Shown: positions 51,077 through 59,176 of the stretch, in pieces | Position numbering within the stretch: the stretch's first letter is position 1 | Layout: the number at the start of each line of letters is the position of its first letter | Origin: Uliginosibacterium sp036017065 | Lineage (GTDB): Bacteria > Pseudomonadota > Gammaproteobacteria > Burkholderiales > Rhodocyclaceae | Reading direction: 5' to 3' | Length of the DNA: 64,000 bases | Assembly: GCF_036017065.1 (NCBI RefSeq) | Contig: NZ_JAYXHR010000001.1 | Span: 1,798,001-1,862,000, forward strand | The notes under the pieces: generated by a model | What the model was told of the DNA's origin: nothing | Databases searched by the model: none | What the model saw: only the letters and a program-made list of their open reading frames with translations | Translations under genes and position numbers: made by a program

Positions 51077-51532
51077 TTGTTGATCACCCGCCGCCTGGAA
51101 TTCGATGCCGGCCATCGCATTCCCGATCACCGCAGCTTGTGCCGCCATCTGCACGGCCATCGCTATGCCATCGAAGTGACCGTGGCCGGCGATGTGACAC
51201 TGCGCGATGGTGACCCGCGCAATGGCATGGTGCTGGACTTCTCCGAGGTCAAGGCCGTCATGCGCGAGGTGATCGTGGATCGCTGGGACCACGCCTTCCT
51301 TGTATACCAGGGTGATACGGCGATACGCAGCTTCCTGGACAGCCTGCCCGATCACCGCACCGTGGTTCTGGACGTCGTGCCGACCGCCGAGAACCTGGCC
51401 GCCGAAGCCTATCGCCTGCTGGCCGGACGCATCGCGCAGATCGGCGACAAGCGCCTGACGCTCGAGCAGGTCCGGCTCTACGAAACGCCGAACTGCTGGG
51501 CCGACGCCACCCGCGCGATGTTTCCGGGCTGA
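51077..51532 (+). CDS. queD: 6-carboxy-5,6,7,8-tetrahydropterin synthase family protein
   Basis: QueD/PTPS-family enzyme, likely in queuosine (7-deazaguanine) precursor synthesis. The 151-residue protein has the zinc-binding FDAGHRIPDH and HLHGHRYAIEV (three His), GMVLDFSEVK, WDHAFLV, and the C-terminal PTAENLAAEAY and LYETPNCWAD. Homologues begin ML-ITRRLEFDAGH, which corresponds to TTG at 51077; GAAGG seven bases upstream supports it. The GTG at 51035 is less likely. It is followed by a terminator. Confidence 0.88.
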   Translation: MLITRRLEFDAGHRIPDHRSLCRHLHGHRYAIEVTVAGDVTLRDGDPRNGMVLDFSEVKAVMREVIVDRWDHAFLVYQGDTAIRSFLDSLPDHRTVVLDVVPTAENLAAEAYRLLAGRIAQIGDKRLTLEQVRLYETPNCWADATRAMFPG

Positions 51533-51582
51533 CCTGCCTTCGCCGCCCGAGTCGCTCAGCAACCGGCCGGAGCACAAATGAC

Positions 51583-51614
51583 AAAGGCCCCGCGGGAGGG
51601 CCTTTTGTTTTTGT
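51583..51614 (+). terminator. Terminator of queD
   Basis: AAAGGCCC (51583-51590) pairs with GGGCCTTT (51598-51605), followed by a T-rich tail. On the other strand it may also stop transcription from the tRNA-Ser gene. Confidence 0.8.
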
Positions 51615-51627
51615 TCCGTCGCCGGAC

Positions 51628-51717
51628 TGGCGGAGGCGGTGAGATTCGAACTCACGGATGGCTTTCACCATCGCCGGTTTTCAAGACCGGTGCATTCAAC
51701 CGCTCTGCCACACCTCC
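51628..51717 (-). tRNA. tRNA-Ser (anticodon UGA)
   Basis: Read on the minus strand, GGAGGTG pairs with CGCCTCC in the acceptor stem. The anticodon loop CTTGAAA gives TGA, there is a long serine-type variable arm and GTTCGAATC in the T loop. CCA is encoded. Length is 90 bases with CCA. It decodes UCA and related codons. It lies 25 bases after the transaldolase gene on the same strand, so it may be read through from it or have a promoter within it. Confidence 0.96.
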
Positions 51718-51742
51718 GTACCGCCTGACGCGGGGCGCAAGT

Positions 51743-52825
51743 TTAGCTCACTTGGCCGCCCACCTGTGCCAACAGCGCCGCAAACGCCTGCTCGAACTGT
51801 CCGAGCCCCTCCTGCTGCAAGGTCTGGCAATGCTCGTCGAGATCGATGCCAAGGCCTTGCAGGCTGGCCAGCGATGCCAGCGCCTCCTCCTGTCCGTCTG
51901 CGAGGCGGCTGGCCGCTTCACCATGGTCGCGGAAGGCATTCAGCGTCGCCTCCGGCACGGTGTTGACGGTATGCGGCCCGATCAGGCTTTCGACATACAG
52001 CACATCACGGTAGGCGGAATTCTTCGTGCCCGTACTGGCCCACAACAGGCGCGGAGGCTGTGCCCCGGCAGCGCGCAACTGGTCGAATTCGCCTTCGCGC
52101 TGGTAGCGTCGTTGCCACTCCGCGTAGGCCCGCTTCGCCGAAGCAATGGCGATCTTGCCGCCAAGCTCGGGAGCCGCTTTCTCGAGCAGGGGATCGAGCC
52201 GCGTATCGACGCGGGACACGAACACACTGGCCACGGCACGCACCTGCCCGACGTCTCCACCGCCGCCCAGACGACGCGCCAGCCCGGCGTCGTAGGCGTC
52301 GAACACGTCCAGCACGTGTTGCGGCGAGAACATCAGCGTCACATTGACGTTGATGCCCTCGGAAAGGCACTGGCGGGCGGCCTCGACACCCGCAGGCGTC
52401 GCAGGAATCTTGATCATCAGGTTGGGCCGCGCGATCTCGCCCCACAGGCGCCGCGCAGCCGCCACCGTGCCGCCGGCATCGTGGGCCAGCGAAGGCGACA
52501 CCTCGAAACTCACGTAACCCGCGTCGCGCCCGCTCTGCTCGTACAGCGGGGTGAATGCGTCGCAGGCCGCGCGGATGTCCGGCAAGGCCAGCGCCTCGAA
52601 TCGTGCCTCGGGCTCGCTCAGCGCTGCAGGCAGCGCCTTCAGCGCCGCCCCATAGGCGGGATCCCTGGCGATCGCCTGCTGGAAAATCGCCGGATTGGAG
52701 GTCAGTCCTGCAATCCCGTCGTTGCCGATCAGGGACGCCAGGCGGCCGGAGGCCAGCAACTCCCGGGACAAGGAGTCCAACCAGATCTGCTGCCCGTGGC
52801 GGGCAATTTCGCTTACTCGACTCAT
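51743..52825 (-). CDS. tal: Transaldolase
   Basis: Transfers a dihydroxyacetone unit in the non-oxidative pentose phosphate pathway. The 360-residue protein has GIAGLTSNPAIFQQAI, YVSFEVSPSLAHD, the Schiff-base lysine in NLMIKIPATPAG, INVNVTLMFS and RLLWASTGTKN. The length and motifs fit the long bacterial Tal type often found beside zwf or pgi in other genomes. The start is ATG 52825 with GGAG upstream; the open frame continues to 53086. Confidence 0.95.
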   Translation of the reverse strand: MSRVSEIARHGQQIWLDSLSRELLASGRLASLIGNDGIAGLTSNPAIFQQAIARDPAYGAALKALPAALSEPEARFEALALPDIRAACDAFTPLYEQSGRDAGYVSFEVSPSLAHDAGGTVAAARRLWGEIARPNLMIKIPATPAGVEAARQCLSEGINVNVTLMFSPQHVLDVFDAYDAGLARRLGGGGDVGQVRAVASVFVSRVDTRLDPLLEKAAPELGGKIAIASAKRAYAEWQRRYQREGEFDQLRAAGAQPPRLLWASTGTKNSAYRDVLYVESLIGPHTVNTVPEATLNAFRDHGEAASRLADGQEEALASLASLQGLGIDLDEHCQTLQQEGLGQFEQAFAALLAQVGGQVS

Positions 52826-53012
52826 CTCATCTCCGCACCCATCGTCGGGGCTGCAATCGGCCGTCCAGTATGCCTCACGCAGATTGCGCGCGACGGTGAC
52901 AGCCCGACAGCGGCTTGAGGTAGCATGCCGCTTCGGAACCGCTGCAAGGTCGCGCGGTCTTAGCCTGCATCGCGGGAAGATCGCGACCTTCCCCGCCCTT
53001 TTGGAGAGACAG

Positions 53013-53693
53013 ATGGAACAACGCATGATGAACTCGACGACGCTGGACGTACGCCGCAGTGGCCAGAACCGCGTCCTGCGCAACACCTACGGCCTGCTGG
53101 CCCTGTCCATGCTGCCCACCATCCTGGGTGCCTGGGCCGGTGTGCAGATGGGCTTCCAGCTGACGGGCCTGATGGGTTTCGTCATCTTCATGGCCGTGGC
53201 CTTCGGCTTCATGTTCGCCATCGAGAAGTTCAAGAACAGCAGCGTCGGTGTCGTCCTGCTGCTCGCCTTCACCTTCTTCATGGGGTTGATGCTGTCGCGC
53301 CTGATCGGCTCCATCCTGGGCTACGCCAACGGAGCTTCGCTGATCGCGCTGGCCTCCGGCGGTACGGCGGTGGCGTTCTTCGGCCTGTCGGCCGTGGCCA
53401 CCACGACGAAACGCGATCTGTCGGGCATGGGCAAGTTCCTGACCATCGGCACCCTGCTGGCACTGGCCGCCATCGTCGCCAACATCTTCTTCCAGATCCC
53501 GGCGCTGACCCTCACCGTGCTGGTCGTGGTCCTGGCCCTGTCCTGCGCGTGGCTGGTGTATGACATCAACCGCATCGTGACCGGCGGCGAGACCAACTAC
53601 GTGACGGCAACCCTGTCGGTGTACATCAGCGTCTACAACATTTTCCAGACCCTGCTGTCCCTGCTGGGCATCTTCGGCGGCGACCGCGAATAA
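53013..53693 (+). CDS. Bax inhibitor-1 / YccA family membrane protein
   Basis: Integral membrane protein of 226 residues with seven predicted helices, starting LLALSMLPTILGAWAGVQMGF. The family signature near the end is the Asp-containing LVYDINRIVTGGETNYVTATLSVYISVYNIFQTLLSLLG (in segments). E. coli YccA interacts with FtsH; YbhL-type members may leak calcium. GGAGAG precedes ATG 53013. It ends at a strong bidirectional terminator. Confidence 0.92.
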   Translation: MEQRMMNSTTLDVRRSGQNRVLRNTYGLLALSMLPTILGAWAGVQMGFQLTGLMGFVIFMAVAFGFMFAIEKFKNSSVGVVLLLAFTFFMGLMLSRLIGSILGYANGASLIALASGGTAVAFFGLSAVATTTKRDLSGMGKFLTIGTLLALAAIVANIFFQIPALTLTVLVVVLALSCAWLVYDINRIVTGGETNYVTATLSVYISVYNIFQTLLSLLGIFGGDRE

Positions 53694-53706
53694 GCCGGCA
53701 GCCACC

Positions 53707-53747
53707 CGATAAAAAAAGCCCGCGCAATGCGCGGGCTTTTTTTATCG
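53707..53747. terminator. Bidirectional terminator, perfect 19-bp stem
   Basis: The arms 53707-53725 and 53729-53747 are exact complements around AAT, with A and T runs at the bases of the stem on both sides. It serves the convergent YccA-like and rlmD genes. Confidence 0.95.
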
Positions 53748-53761
53748 GCGCGGCAAATCCG

Positions 53762-55060
53762 TCAGACGCGCTCGAACAGCGCAATCGACTCCACGTGCGA
53801 GGTCTGCGGAAACATGTTGGCCACGCCTGCGCCCCGCAGACGGTAGCCCTTTTCAAGAATCAGCACGGCAGCGTCGCGCGCCAGGGTCGCGGGGTTGCAA
53901 CTCACATACACGATGCGCTGCGGTGCGTCGTCAGTCAGCGCCTTCACCACCCCGATTGCGCCTTCGCGCGGCGGGTCGATCAGATACTTGTCCAGCCTGC
54001 CCAGCGCAGCCAGGCTCTCCGGCGTCGCCTCGAAAAGATTCGACACCTTGAATTCGCTGCGATCCGACAGCCCGTTCAGTGCCGCATTCTCTTCGGCACG
54101 CTTGACCAGGGCCGCACTCCCCTCCACCCCCACCACGTGCGCGCCGCGACGCGCAATCGGCAGGCTGAAGTTGCCCAGCCCGCAGAACAGGTCAGCGATC
54201 CGCTCGCCGGGCTGTGGGTCCAGCAAGCTCATCGCGCGCCGGATCAGCAAGCGGTTGATGTCCACATTGACCTGCGTGAAATCGGTCGGCCGGAAGTTCA
54301 GCGCCAGATCGAACTCCGGCAGCGTGTAACGCAGGAAATGCGACTCGTCGGTGCGCAATGGCCGCACCGTGTCGGGGCCACCCGGCTGCTGCCACATCGA
54401 TACGCCATGCTCCTCGCCGAACGCGAGTAGCCGGGCCTCGTCCTGCGCGGTGAACGGCAACAGATTGCGGAACACCAGCACCGTGCGGTCGCTGCCTTCG
54501 GCAATCTCGATCTGCGGCATGCGATCCGGCACGGACAGGCTTTCCACCAGCGCGCGCAGGGGCAGCAGCAGGCGCGACACATGCGGCGGAAGAATCTCGC
54601 AGCTGTCCATGTCGGCGATGTAGCTGCTCTTCTTCTCGTGAAAACCCACCAGCACGCCGCCCTTCTTCGGCACCAGGCGCACGCCGATGCGCGCTCGCGA
54701 GCGATAGCCCCAGGCAGGGCCATAGATCGGCGGATAGAGCTCCTCCGCCTTCACGCGGCCGATGTGCCACAGCGCATCCTCCAACACCCGTTGCTTGGCA
54801 GCCACCTGGGCACCGAAATCCACGTGCTGCATGCTGCAACCACCACAGGTACCGAAATGCTTGCAGCGCGGCGTCACGCGCGTGCTGCTTTCCTTCAGCA
54901 CCCGGCTCAAGGTCGCGTGTTCGAAGCTGGCCCGCTTGCGGTAGCTCGAGTACTCGACCTTCTCACCCGGCAATGCGCCTTCGATGAAGATGGCCTTGCC
55001 CTCGACACGGGCGAACCCGCGCCCTTCGTGGTCCAGGGATTCGATGACGGCTTGCGGCAT
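53762..55060 (-). CDS. rlmD: 23S rRNA (uracil-1939-C5)-methyltransferase
   Basis: SAM-dependent methylation of 23S rRNA. The 432-residue protein has an N-terminal TRAM domain (AVIESLDHEGRGFARVEGKAIFIEGALPGE), an iron-sulfur cysteine cluster (CKHFGTCGGCSMQH), DLFCGLGNFSLPIA for SAM, IDPPREG, and the catalytic cysteine in YVSCNPATLARD. The frame begins with TTG at 55072, but ATG 55060 is the natural start. It is divergent from roxA. Confidence 0.95.
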   Translation of the reverse strand: MPQAVIESLDHEGRGFARVEGKAIFIEGALPGEKVEYSSYRKRASFEHATLSRVLKESSTRVTPRCKHFGTCGGCSMQHVDFGAQVAAKQRVLEDALWHIGRVKAEELYPPIYGPAWGYRSRARIGVRLVPKKGGVLVGFHEKKSSYIADMDSCEILPPHVSRLLLPLRALVESLSVPDRMPQIEIAEGSDRTVLVFRNLLPFTAQDEARLLAFGEEHGVSMWQQPGGPDTVRPLRTDESHFLRYTLPEFDLALNFRPTDFTQVNVDINRLLIRRAMSLLDPQPGERIADLFCGLGNFSLPIARRGAHVVGVEGSAALVKRAEENAALNGLSDRSEFKVSNLFEATPESLAALGRLDKYLIDPPREGAIGVVKALTDDAPQRIVYVSCNPATLARDAAVLILEKGYRLRGAGVANMFPQTSHVESIALFERV

Positions 55061-55106
55061 GGTGGTGCTCAACGCGAAAAGGGCCGGATTTTAGCAGGCC
55101 CGACAG

Positions 55107-55112
55107 TACAAT
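55107..55112 (+). promoter_or_regulatory. -10 box (TACAAT) of roxA, leaderless start
   Basis: TACAAT ends six bases before the ATG at 55119, so transcription would begin at or next to the start codon. Confidence 0.45.
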
Positions 55113-55118
55113 CCCGCA

Positions 55119-56234
55119 ATGATTCAGATACTTCTGGGCGGCATCACGCCGCAACACTTTCTCAGGGAGTACTGGCAGAAAAAGCCGCTACTCGTCCGCA
55201 ACGCGATCCCCGGCTTCAGCGGATTGCTGAGCCCTGCCGAAGTCCGCCAGCTCGCCTGCGACGAGGACGCCGAATCGCGGCTCATCTTCCAGCGCGATAA
55301 CCAGTGGGATCTGCTGCGCGGACCGATGCAGCCACGCGATTTCCCGCGCAAGGGGCCGTGGACGACGCTGGTGCAGGGGCTGAACCTGCTGCGCGACGAT
55401 GCCGACGCACTGCTGCAGCAATTCAGTTTCATTCCCTATGCGCGGCTCGACGACCTGATGGTGTCCTACGCCACCGATGGCGGCGGCGTAGGCCCGCACT
55501 TCGATTCCTACGACGTTTTCCTTCTGCAAGGCATGGGCCAGCGTCGCTGGCAGGTCAGCGCACAACGCGACCTGACGCTGGTGGAAGATGCGCCGCTCAA
55601 GATCCTGAAGCACTTCAAGCCCACCCAGGAATGGGTGCTCGATCCGGGCGACATGCTCTACCTGCCGCCACGCTATGCCCACGACGGCGTGGCGATCGGC
55701 GAGTGCATGACTTACTCGATCGGTTTCCGCGCGCCGTCCGCGCAGGAGCTGGGCACGGAGTTCCTCGGCTGGCTGTCCGAAAACCTCCAGCTATCCGGCA
55801 TGTACGCCGATCCGGACCTTGCCTTGGCACGGCAGCCCGGCCGGATTCCCGACGCGATGATCGACCAGGTCACCGACATGCTGGGCAAGATCTGTTGGTC
55901 GAGAAAGGACGTCGCCCGTTTCCTCGGCGAATACCTGTCCGAACCCAAGCCACACGTCTTCTTTGATCCACCCGAAGAACCGCTGAGTGAAAAGCGCTTC
56001 CTTGCGCAAGCCAGACGTCATGGCCTGCGGCTGGACCGGCGCACCCAGATTCTTTACGCGGCCGGCGAAATTCATGTCAACGGCGAGCCAGGAATAAGCG
56101 TTAACCCCGCGTTCAAGCAACTGGCAGACCGGCGTGAGCTGGTTCCGCCGGCTGACCTGGACGACGAATCACAGTCGTTATTGCACGAGTGGTATAGCTG
56201 CGGTTTTATCCATATCCGCCAGCCTGGCACTTGA
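55119..56234 (+). CDS. roxA: Ribosomal protein L16 arginine hydroxylase (RoxA/YcfD family)
   Basis: JmjC-type 2-oxoglutarate/Fe(II) oxygenase that hydroxylates an arginine of ribosomal protein uL16. The 371-residue protein has the family start LGGITPQHFLREYWQKKPLLVRNA and the iron-binding HxD in GPHFDSYDVFLLQ. The distal His is in PPRYAHDGVAIGECMTYS. A C-terminal helical dimerisation and winged-helix region follows. There is no Shine-Dalgarno. The length is normal. Confidence 0.93.
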   Translation: MIQILLGGITPQHFLREYWQKKPLLVRNAIPGFSGLLSPAEVRQLACDEDAESRLIFQRDNQWDLLRGPMQPRDFPRKGPWTTLVQGLNLLRDDADALLQQFSFIPYARLDDLMVSYATDGGGVGPHFDSYDVFLLQGMGQRRWQVSAQRDLTLVEDAPLKILKHFKPTQEWVLDPGDMLYLPPRYAHDGVAIGECMTYSIGFRAPSAQELGTEFLGWLSENLQLSGMYADPDLALARQPGRIPDAMIDQVTDMLGKICWSRKDVARFLGEYLSEPKPHVFFDPPEEPLSEKRFLAQARRHGLRLDRRTQILYAAGEIHVNGEPGISVNPAFKQLADRRELVPPADLDDESQSLLHEWYSCGFIHIRQPGT

Positions 56235-56358
56235 TACAACGTCCGACGTGTAATCGTTCTCATCTGTTTGATATACTCTTGCGTCGGTTTTAGTCTTGAC
56301 CGATCAAGATATTAGGTTCACTCCAGCTACTGCCAATTTTTCGCAAGGGATACCAAGA

Positions 56359-56571
56359 ATGAAACAGTCTCTCCTCGTTGCCGCCCTGATCGCCCTGGCC
56401 ATGTCCGCTTGCAGCAAGCAAGAAGAAGCCGCTCCGGCTCCGGCTCCCGAAGCCGCTGCTCCGGCTCCTGAAGCTGCTCCGGCCCCGGCTCCGGAAGTTT
56501 CCGCTCCGGAAGCTGCCCCGGCTGCTGACGCTTCGGCCCCGGCTGACGCTTCCGCTCCGGCTGCCAACTGA
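56359..56571 (+). CDS. Small Ala/Pro/Glu-rich lipoprotein
   Basis: A 70-residue precursor with a signal peptide and lipobox (LLVAALIALAMSACSK, lipidated Cys near 18), then a low-complexity tail made of imperfect repeats of APAPEA and ADASAP. The mature part is acidic and probably extended, like small outer-membrane lipoproteins of unknown role. GGGATACCAAGA precedes the ATG and a terminator follows directly. Codon use is biased to GCT, unlike neighbours, which suggests high expression or recent repeat expansion. Confidence 0.75.
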   Translation: MKQSLLVAALIALAMSACSKQEEAAPAPAPEAAAPAPEAAPAPAPEVSAPEAAPAADASAPADASAPAAN

Positions 56572-56589
56572 TCAGTTGCGCATTCGCAG

Positions 56590-56617
56590 AAAAGCCGACC
56601 CACGGGTCGGCTTTTTT
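56590..56617 (+). terminator. Terminator of the lipoprotein gene
   Basis: AAAAGCCGACC and GGTCGGCTTTT pair around a short CACG loop and run into T residues. Confidence 0.88.
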
Positions 56618-56689
56618 GTTGCCTGCTGCTGAATGCAGCGATATGCGGACATGTGCCACGATCGCGCTGCATTGCGCAACACGCTTGAA

Positions 56690-56718
56690 TTGACGGTATC
56701 GCCCTCTGACGCTAAGAT
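56690..56718 (+). promoter_or_regulatory. Promoter of tRNA-Ser(GCU)
   Basis: TTGACG (56690-56695), exactly 17 bases, and TAAGAT (56713-56718). The tRNA begins 15 bases after the -10. Confidence 0.75.
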
Positions 56719-56732
56719 GCCGCCTCTTGACT

Positions 56733-56825
56733 GGAGAGGTGGCCGAGAGGTCGAAGGCACTCCCCTGCTAAGGGAGCATGCGGGCAAAACCTGCATCAAG
56801 GGTTCGAATCCCTTCCTCTCCGCCA
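56733..56825 (+). tRNA. tRNA-Ser (anticodon GCU)
   Basis: The acceptor stem GGAGAGG/CCTCTCC is followed by G and an encoded CCA. The anticodon stem CTCCC/GGGAG encloses CTGCTAA, giving anticodon GCT. There is a long variable arm and a GTTCGAATC T loop. Length is 93 bases with CCA. It reads AGC/AGU codons and is followed 51 bases later by tRNA-Arg. Confidence 0.97.
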
Positions 56826-56831
56826 AGAACC

Positions 56832-56860
56832 TTGCATAGAGGTTGAAACTAGACTATAGT
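56832..56860 (+). promoter_or_regulatory. Separate promoter for tRNA-Arg
   Basis: TTGCAT (56832-56837), 17 bases and TATAGT (56855-56860), 16 bases before the tRNA-Arg 5' end. Confidence 0.6.
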
Positions 56861-56876
56861 CTCGCCTCTTCGCTGT

Positions 56877-56953
56877 GCGCCCGTAGCTCATCTGGATAGA
56901 GTACTTGGCTACGAACCAAGGGGTAGGAGGTTCGAATCCTTCCGGGCGCGCCA
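56877..56953 (+). tRNA. tRNA-Arg (anticodon ACG)
   Basis: The acceptor stem GCGCCCG/CGGGCGC is followed by G and CCA. The anticodon stem CTTGG/CCAAG encloses CTACGAA, giving anticodon ACG, whose A is normally deaminated to inosine by TadA to read CGU, CGC and CGA. Length is 77 bases. A terminator follows. Confidence 0.97.
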
Positions 56954-56961
56954 GAATGCCG

Positions 56962-56997
56962 AAAAGGCCTGAACCACGGTTCAGGCCTTTTCTTTTT
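56962..56997 (+). terminator. Terminator of the tRNA genes
   Basis: AAAAGGCCTGAACC (56962-56975) is complementary to GGTTCAGGCCTTTT (56978-56991), followed by CTTTTT. Confidence 0.92.
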
Positions 56998-57073
56998 GCC
57001 GCGCCGGAGTTCGTCATGACGACAAATGCGGCCCGGCATTTGCGAGAAGCGCCACCGGGCGCATGATGCGGGC

Positions 57074-58072
57074 ATGACTCGCCGCAGCCGCCTCCTGCTC
57101 CGATCCATTGCGTCGCTTTGCTTGCTGCTGCCCATGCTTTGGGCGGTCGCAGCCCTCTCCATCGATGGAGAGTTCGCGCCATGGCCCGGCGTGGTGTGTG
57201 GGCTGGTGATGATCGGCCTGCTGACCTGGCTACGCCCGTTCCGCTACGCGCTTCTTGCCAACGGGCTGATCATCGCTGGCGTCCTCGTCTGGTGGTTTCA
57301 TCTCACGCCGAGCAACGAACGCGGCTGGCAGCCCGACGTGGCCCGGCTGCCGCGTGCGCAGCTCGACGGCCACATGCTGACCATCGAGAACGTGCGCGAC
57401 TTCCGCTACCACGGCGCGGACGATACGGATTTCGAGGAGCGCTGGGAGACCCGCCGCTACGACCTGTCGAAGATCGTGGGCCTGGACATCTACCTGTCCA
57501 ACTGGGGGCCGAAGCACATCGCCCACACCATCATGAGCTGGCGCTTCGCGGACGGGCCGCCGCTGGCGATTTCGATCGAGACCCGCAAGGAGCGCGGCGA
57601 ATCCTATTCAGCCCTGCTCGGATTCTTCCGGCAGTACGAGCTGTATTACGTGGTGGCGGATGAACGCGACGTCATCGGCGTGCGCACGGGCCATCGTGGC
57701 GAGACGATGCGGCTGTACGCCATCGCGGGACAGCGGGAAGGCGCGCGCCGCCTGCTGATGGGCTACATCGAGGACATCAATGCCCTCGCGGCCCGGCCCC
57801 GCTGGTACAACGCCTTCACCACCAACTGCACGACAGTGATCTTCGACAACGTGCTGCACGTGTTCGGCGTTTCCAAGCTATGGGACTGGCGCCTCTACGC
57901 CAATGCGCATCTGCCGGAAATGCTCTACGAGGAAGGCTTCGTGGATACCGACATGTCCTACGCGGAGCTGCAGGAACGCAGCGACATCACCGCGACCGCA
58001 CGCGCGGCGGACGGCGCGGAGGATTTCTCCCGACGCATCCGCGCCCGCCTGCCCGCGGTGAAGATGCGCTGA
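57074..58072 (+). CDS. DUF4105 / Lnb N-terminal periplasmic domain membrane protein
   Basis: Membrane-anchored protein of 332 residues. The N-terminus has two or three hydrophobic helices (about residues 10-30, 38-55 and 60-78), then a DUF4105 domain. Conserved features are NVRDFRYHGADDTDFEERWETRRYDLSKI, HIAHTIMSWRF and the Cys-containing FTTNCTTVIFDN. The same domain forms part of the enterococcal lipoprotein intramolecular transacylase-like Lnb, where this Cys region is functionally implicated as I recall; other DUF4105 proteins are uncharacterised. The start is ATG 57074. It is convergent with srkA. Confidence 0.85.
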   Translation: MTRRSRLLLRSIASLCLLLPMLWAVAALSIDGEFAPWPGVVCGLVMIGLLTWLRPFRYALLANGLIIAGVLVWWFHLTPSNERGWQPDVARLPRAQLDGHMLTIENVRDFRYHGADDTDFEERWETRRYDLSKIVGLDIYLSNWGPKHIAHTIMSWRFADGPPLAISIETRKERGESYSALLGFFRQYELYYVVADERDVIGVRTGHRGETMRLYAIAGQREGARRLLMGYIEDINALAARPRWYNAFTTNCTTVIFDNVLHVFGVSKLWDWRLYANAHLPEMLYEEGFVDTDMSYAELQERSDITATARAADGAEDFSRRIRARLPAVKMR

Positions 58073-58098
58073 GGCCGGCCTCACCAGGCGGCGGAGGT

Positions 58099-59076
58099 CT
58101 AGACGTACAGCGGCTCCTGCGCGACGCGCGAAACCTGCTCGTCCAGTTGCGCGATATGCCCGGCCCAGTAGTGTCCCGCACCGAACCAGGGGAATGCCGC
58201 CGGGAAGGCCGGATCCTCCCAGCGCCGTGCCAGCCAGGCTGCGTAGTGCATCAGGCGCAGGGCGCGCAGGGCTTCCACCAGATGCAGCTCACGGCGATCG
58301 AACTCGCAGAAGTCCTCATAGCCCGTCAGCAACTCCGATAGCTGCAGGCCCATGTCCGCGCGCTCGCCGGACAACAGCATCCACAGGTCCTGGACCGCGG
58401 GGCCAGTGCAGGCGTCATCGAGATCGACGAAGTGAGGACCGGCATCGGTCCACAGAATGTTGCCGAGGTGCACATCCCCATGCAGGCGTCGCGACCGCAA
58501 GGCGCCTGCGCGCTCAAAGGCCGCGTCGCATTCATTCAGCAGCGCCTGCGAGATGCTGGCGTACTGCTCGCGCAATTCGGGCGGCAACCAGTCGTTCGCC
58601 AGCAGGTAGTCACGCGCCGCGTAGCCGAAACTCCGCGTATCCAGGCGCTGGCGCTCACCGAAAGGCTCGACCGCGCCGATGGCATGGATGCGCCCGATGA
58701 AGCGGCCAATCCATTGCAGCACGTCCCCGTCATCCAGTTCAGGGCTGCGTCCGCCACGGCGTGGAAAGACAGCGAAGCGGAAACCTTCATGCGCAAGCAG
58801 CGTCGCGCCATTGAGCGACAGCGGCGCGACGACAGGGATCTCTGCCTCGGCCAACTGCCGCGCGAATGCGTGTTCTTCGAGGATCGCTGCGTCGCTCCAG
58901 CGCGCAGGCCGATAAAACTTGGCGACGACAAAGCCGCCTTCATCCAGCCCCACCTGGTAGACACGATTCTCGTAGCTGTTGAGTGCCAGCAGGCGGCCAT
59001 CGACGCGCAGGCCCGCGGCCTCGACGGCATCGAGCACCAGATCAGGCGTGAGGGTGGCGTAGGGAATGGCGGACAA
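58099..59076 (-). CDS. srkA: Stress response serine/threonine kinase, SrkA (YihE) family
   Basis: Eukaryotic-like kinase of the APH/choline kinase fold that protects against stress-induced death in E. coli. The 325-residue protein has ENRVYQVG, the ATP-lysine in VVAKFYRPARWS, the catalytic loop LHGDVHLGNILW (Asp and Asn) and the metal Asp in HFVDLDDACTGPAVQDLW. The frame begins with GTG at 59115; TTG at 59076 has GGAG eight bases upstream and matches family N-termini better (start SAIPYATLTPDLVLDAVEA). I prefer the TTG with moderate confidence. Confidence 0.92.
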   Translation of the reverse strand: MSAIPYATLTPDLVLDAVEAAGLRVDGRLLALNSYENRVYQVGLDEGGFVVAKFYRPARWSDAAILEEHAFARQLAEAEIPVVAPLSLNGATLLAHEGFRFAVFPRRGGRSPELDDGDVLQWIGRFIGRIHAIGAVEPFGERQRLDTRSFGYAARDYLLANDWLPPELREQYASISQALLNECDAAFERAGALRSRRLHGDVHLGNILWTDAGPHFVDLDDACTGPAVQDLWMLLSGERADMGLQLSELLTGYEDFCEFDRRELHLVEALRALRLMHYAAWLARRWEDPAFPAAFPWFGAGHYWAGHIAQLDEQVSRVAQEPLYV

Positions 59077-59176
59077 GGCGGCAGCTCCGAAGGGAGTCGC
59101 GATGTTACACGCCACTGTCCGGACGACCCGGACATTCCTTCATGCGCTCCCCGTGCACCCTCCGCGCATCCTCCGA

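Noticed and set aside
51578..52918. 446-residue plus-strand frame across tRNA-Ser and tal
   Set aside because: Runs antisense through a tRNA and transaldolase; no domain.
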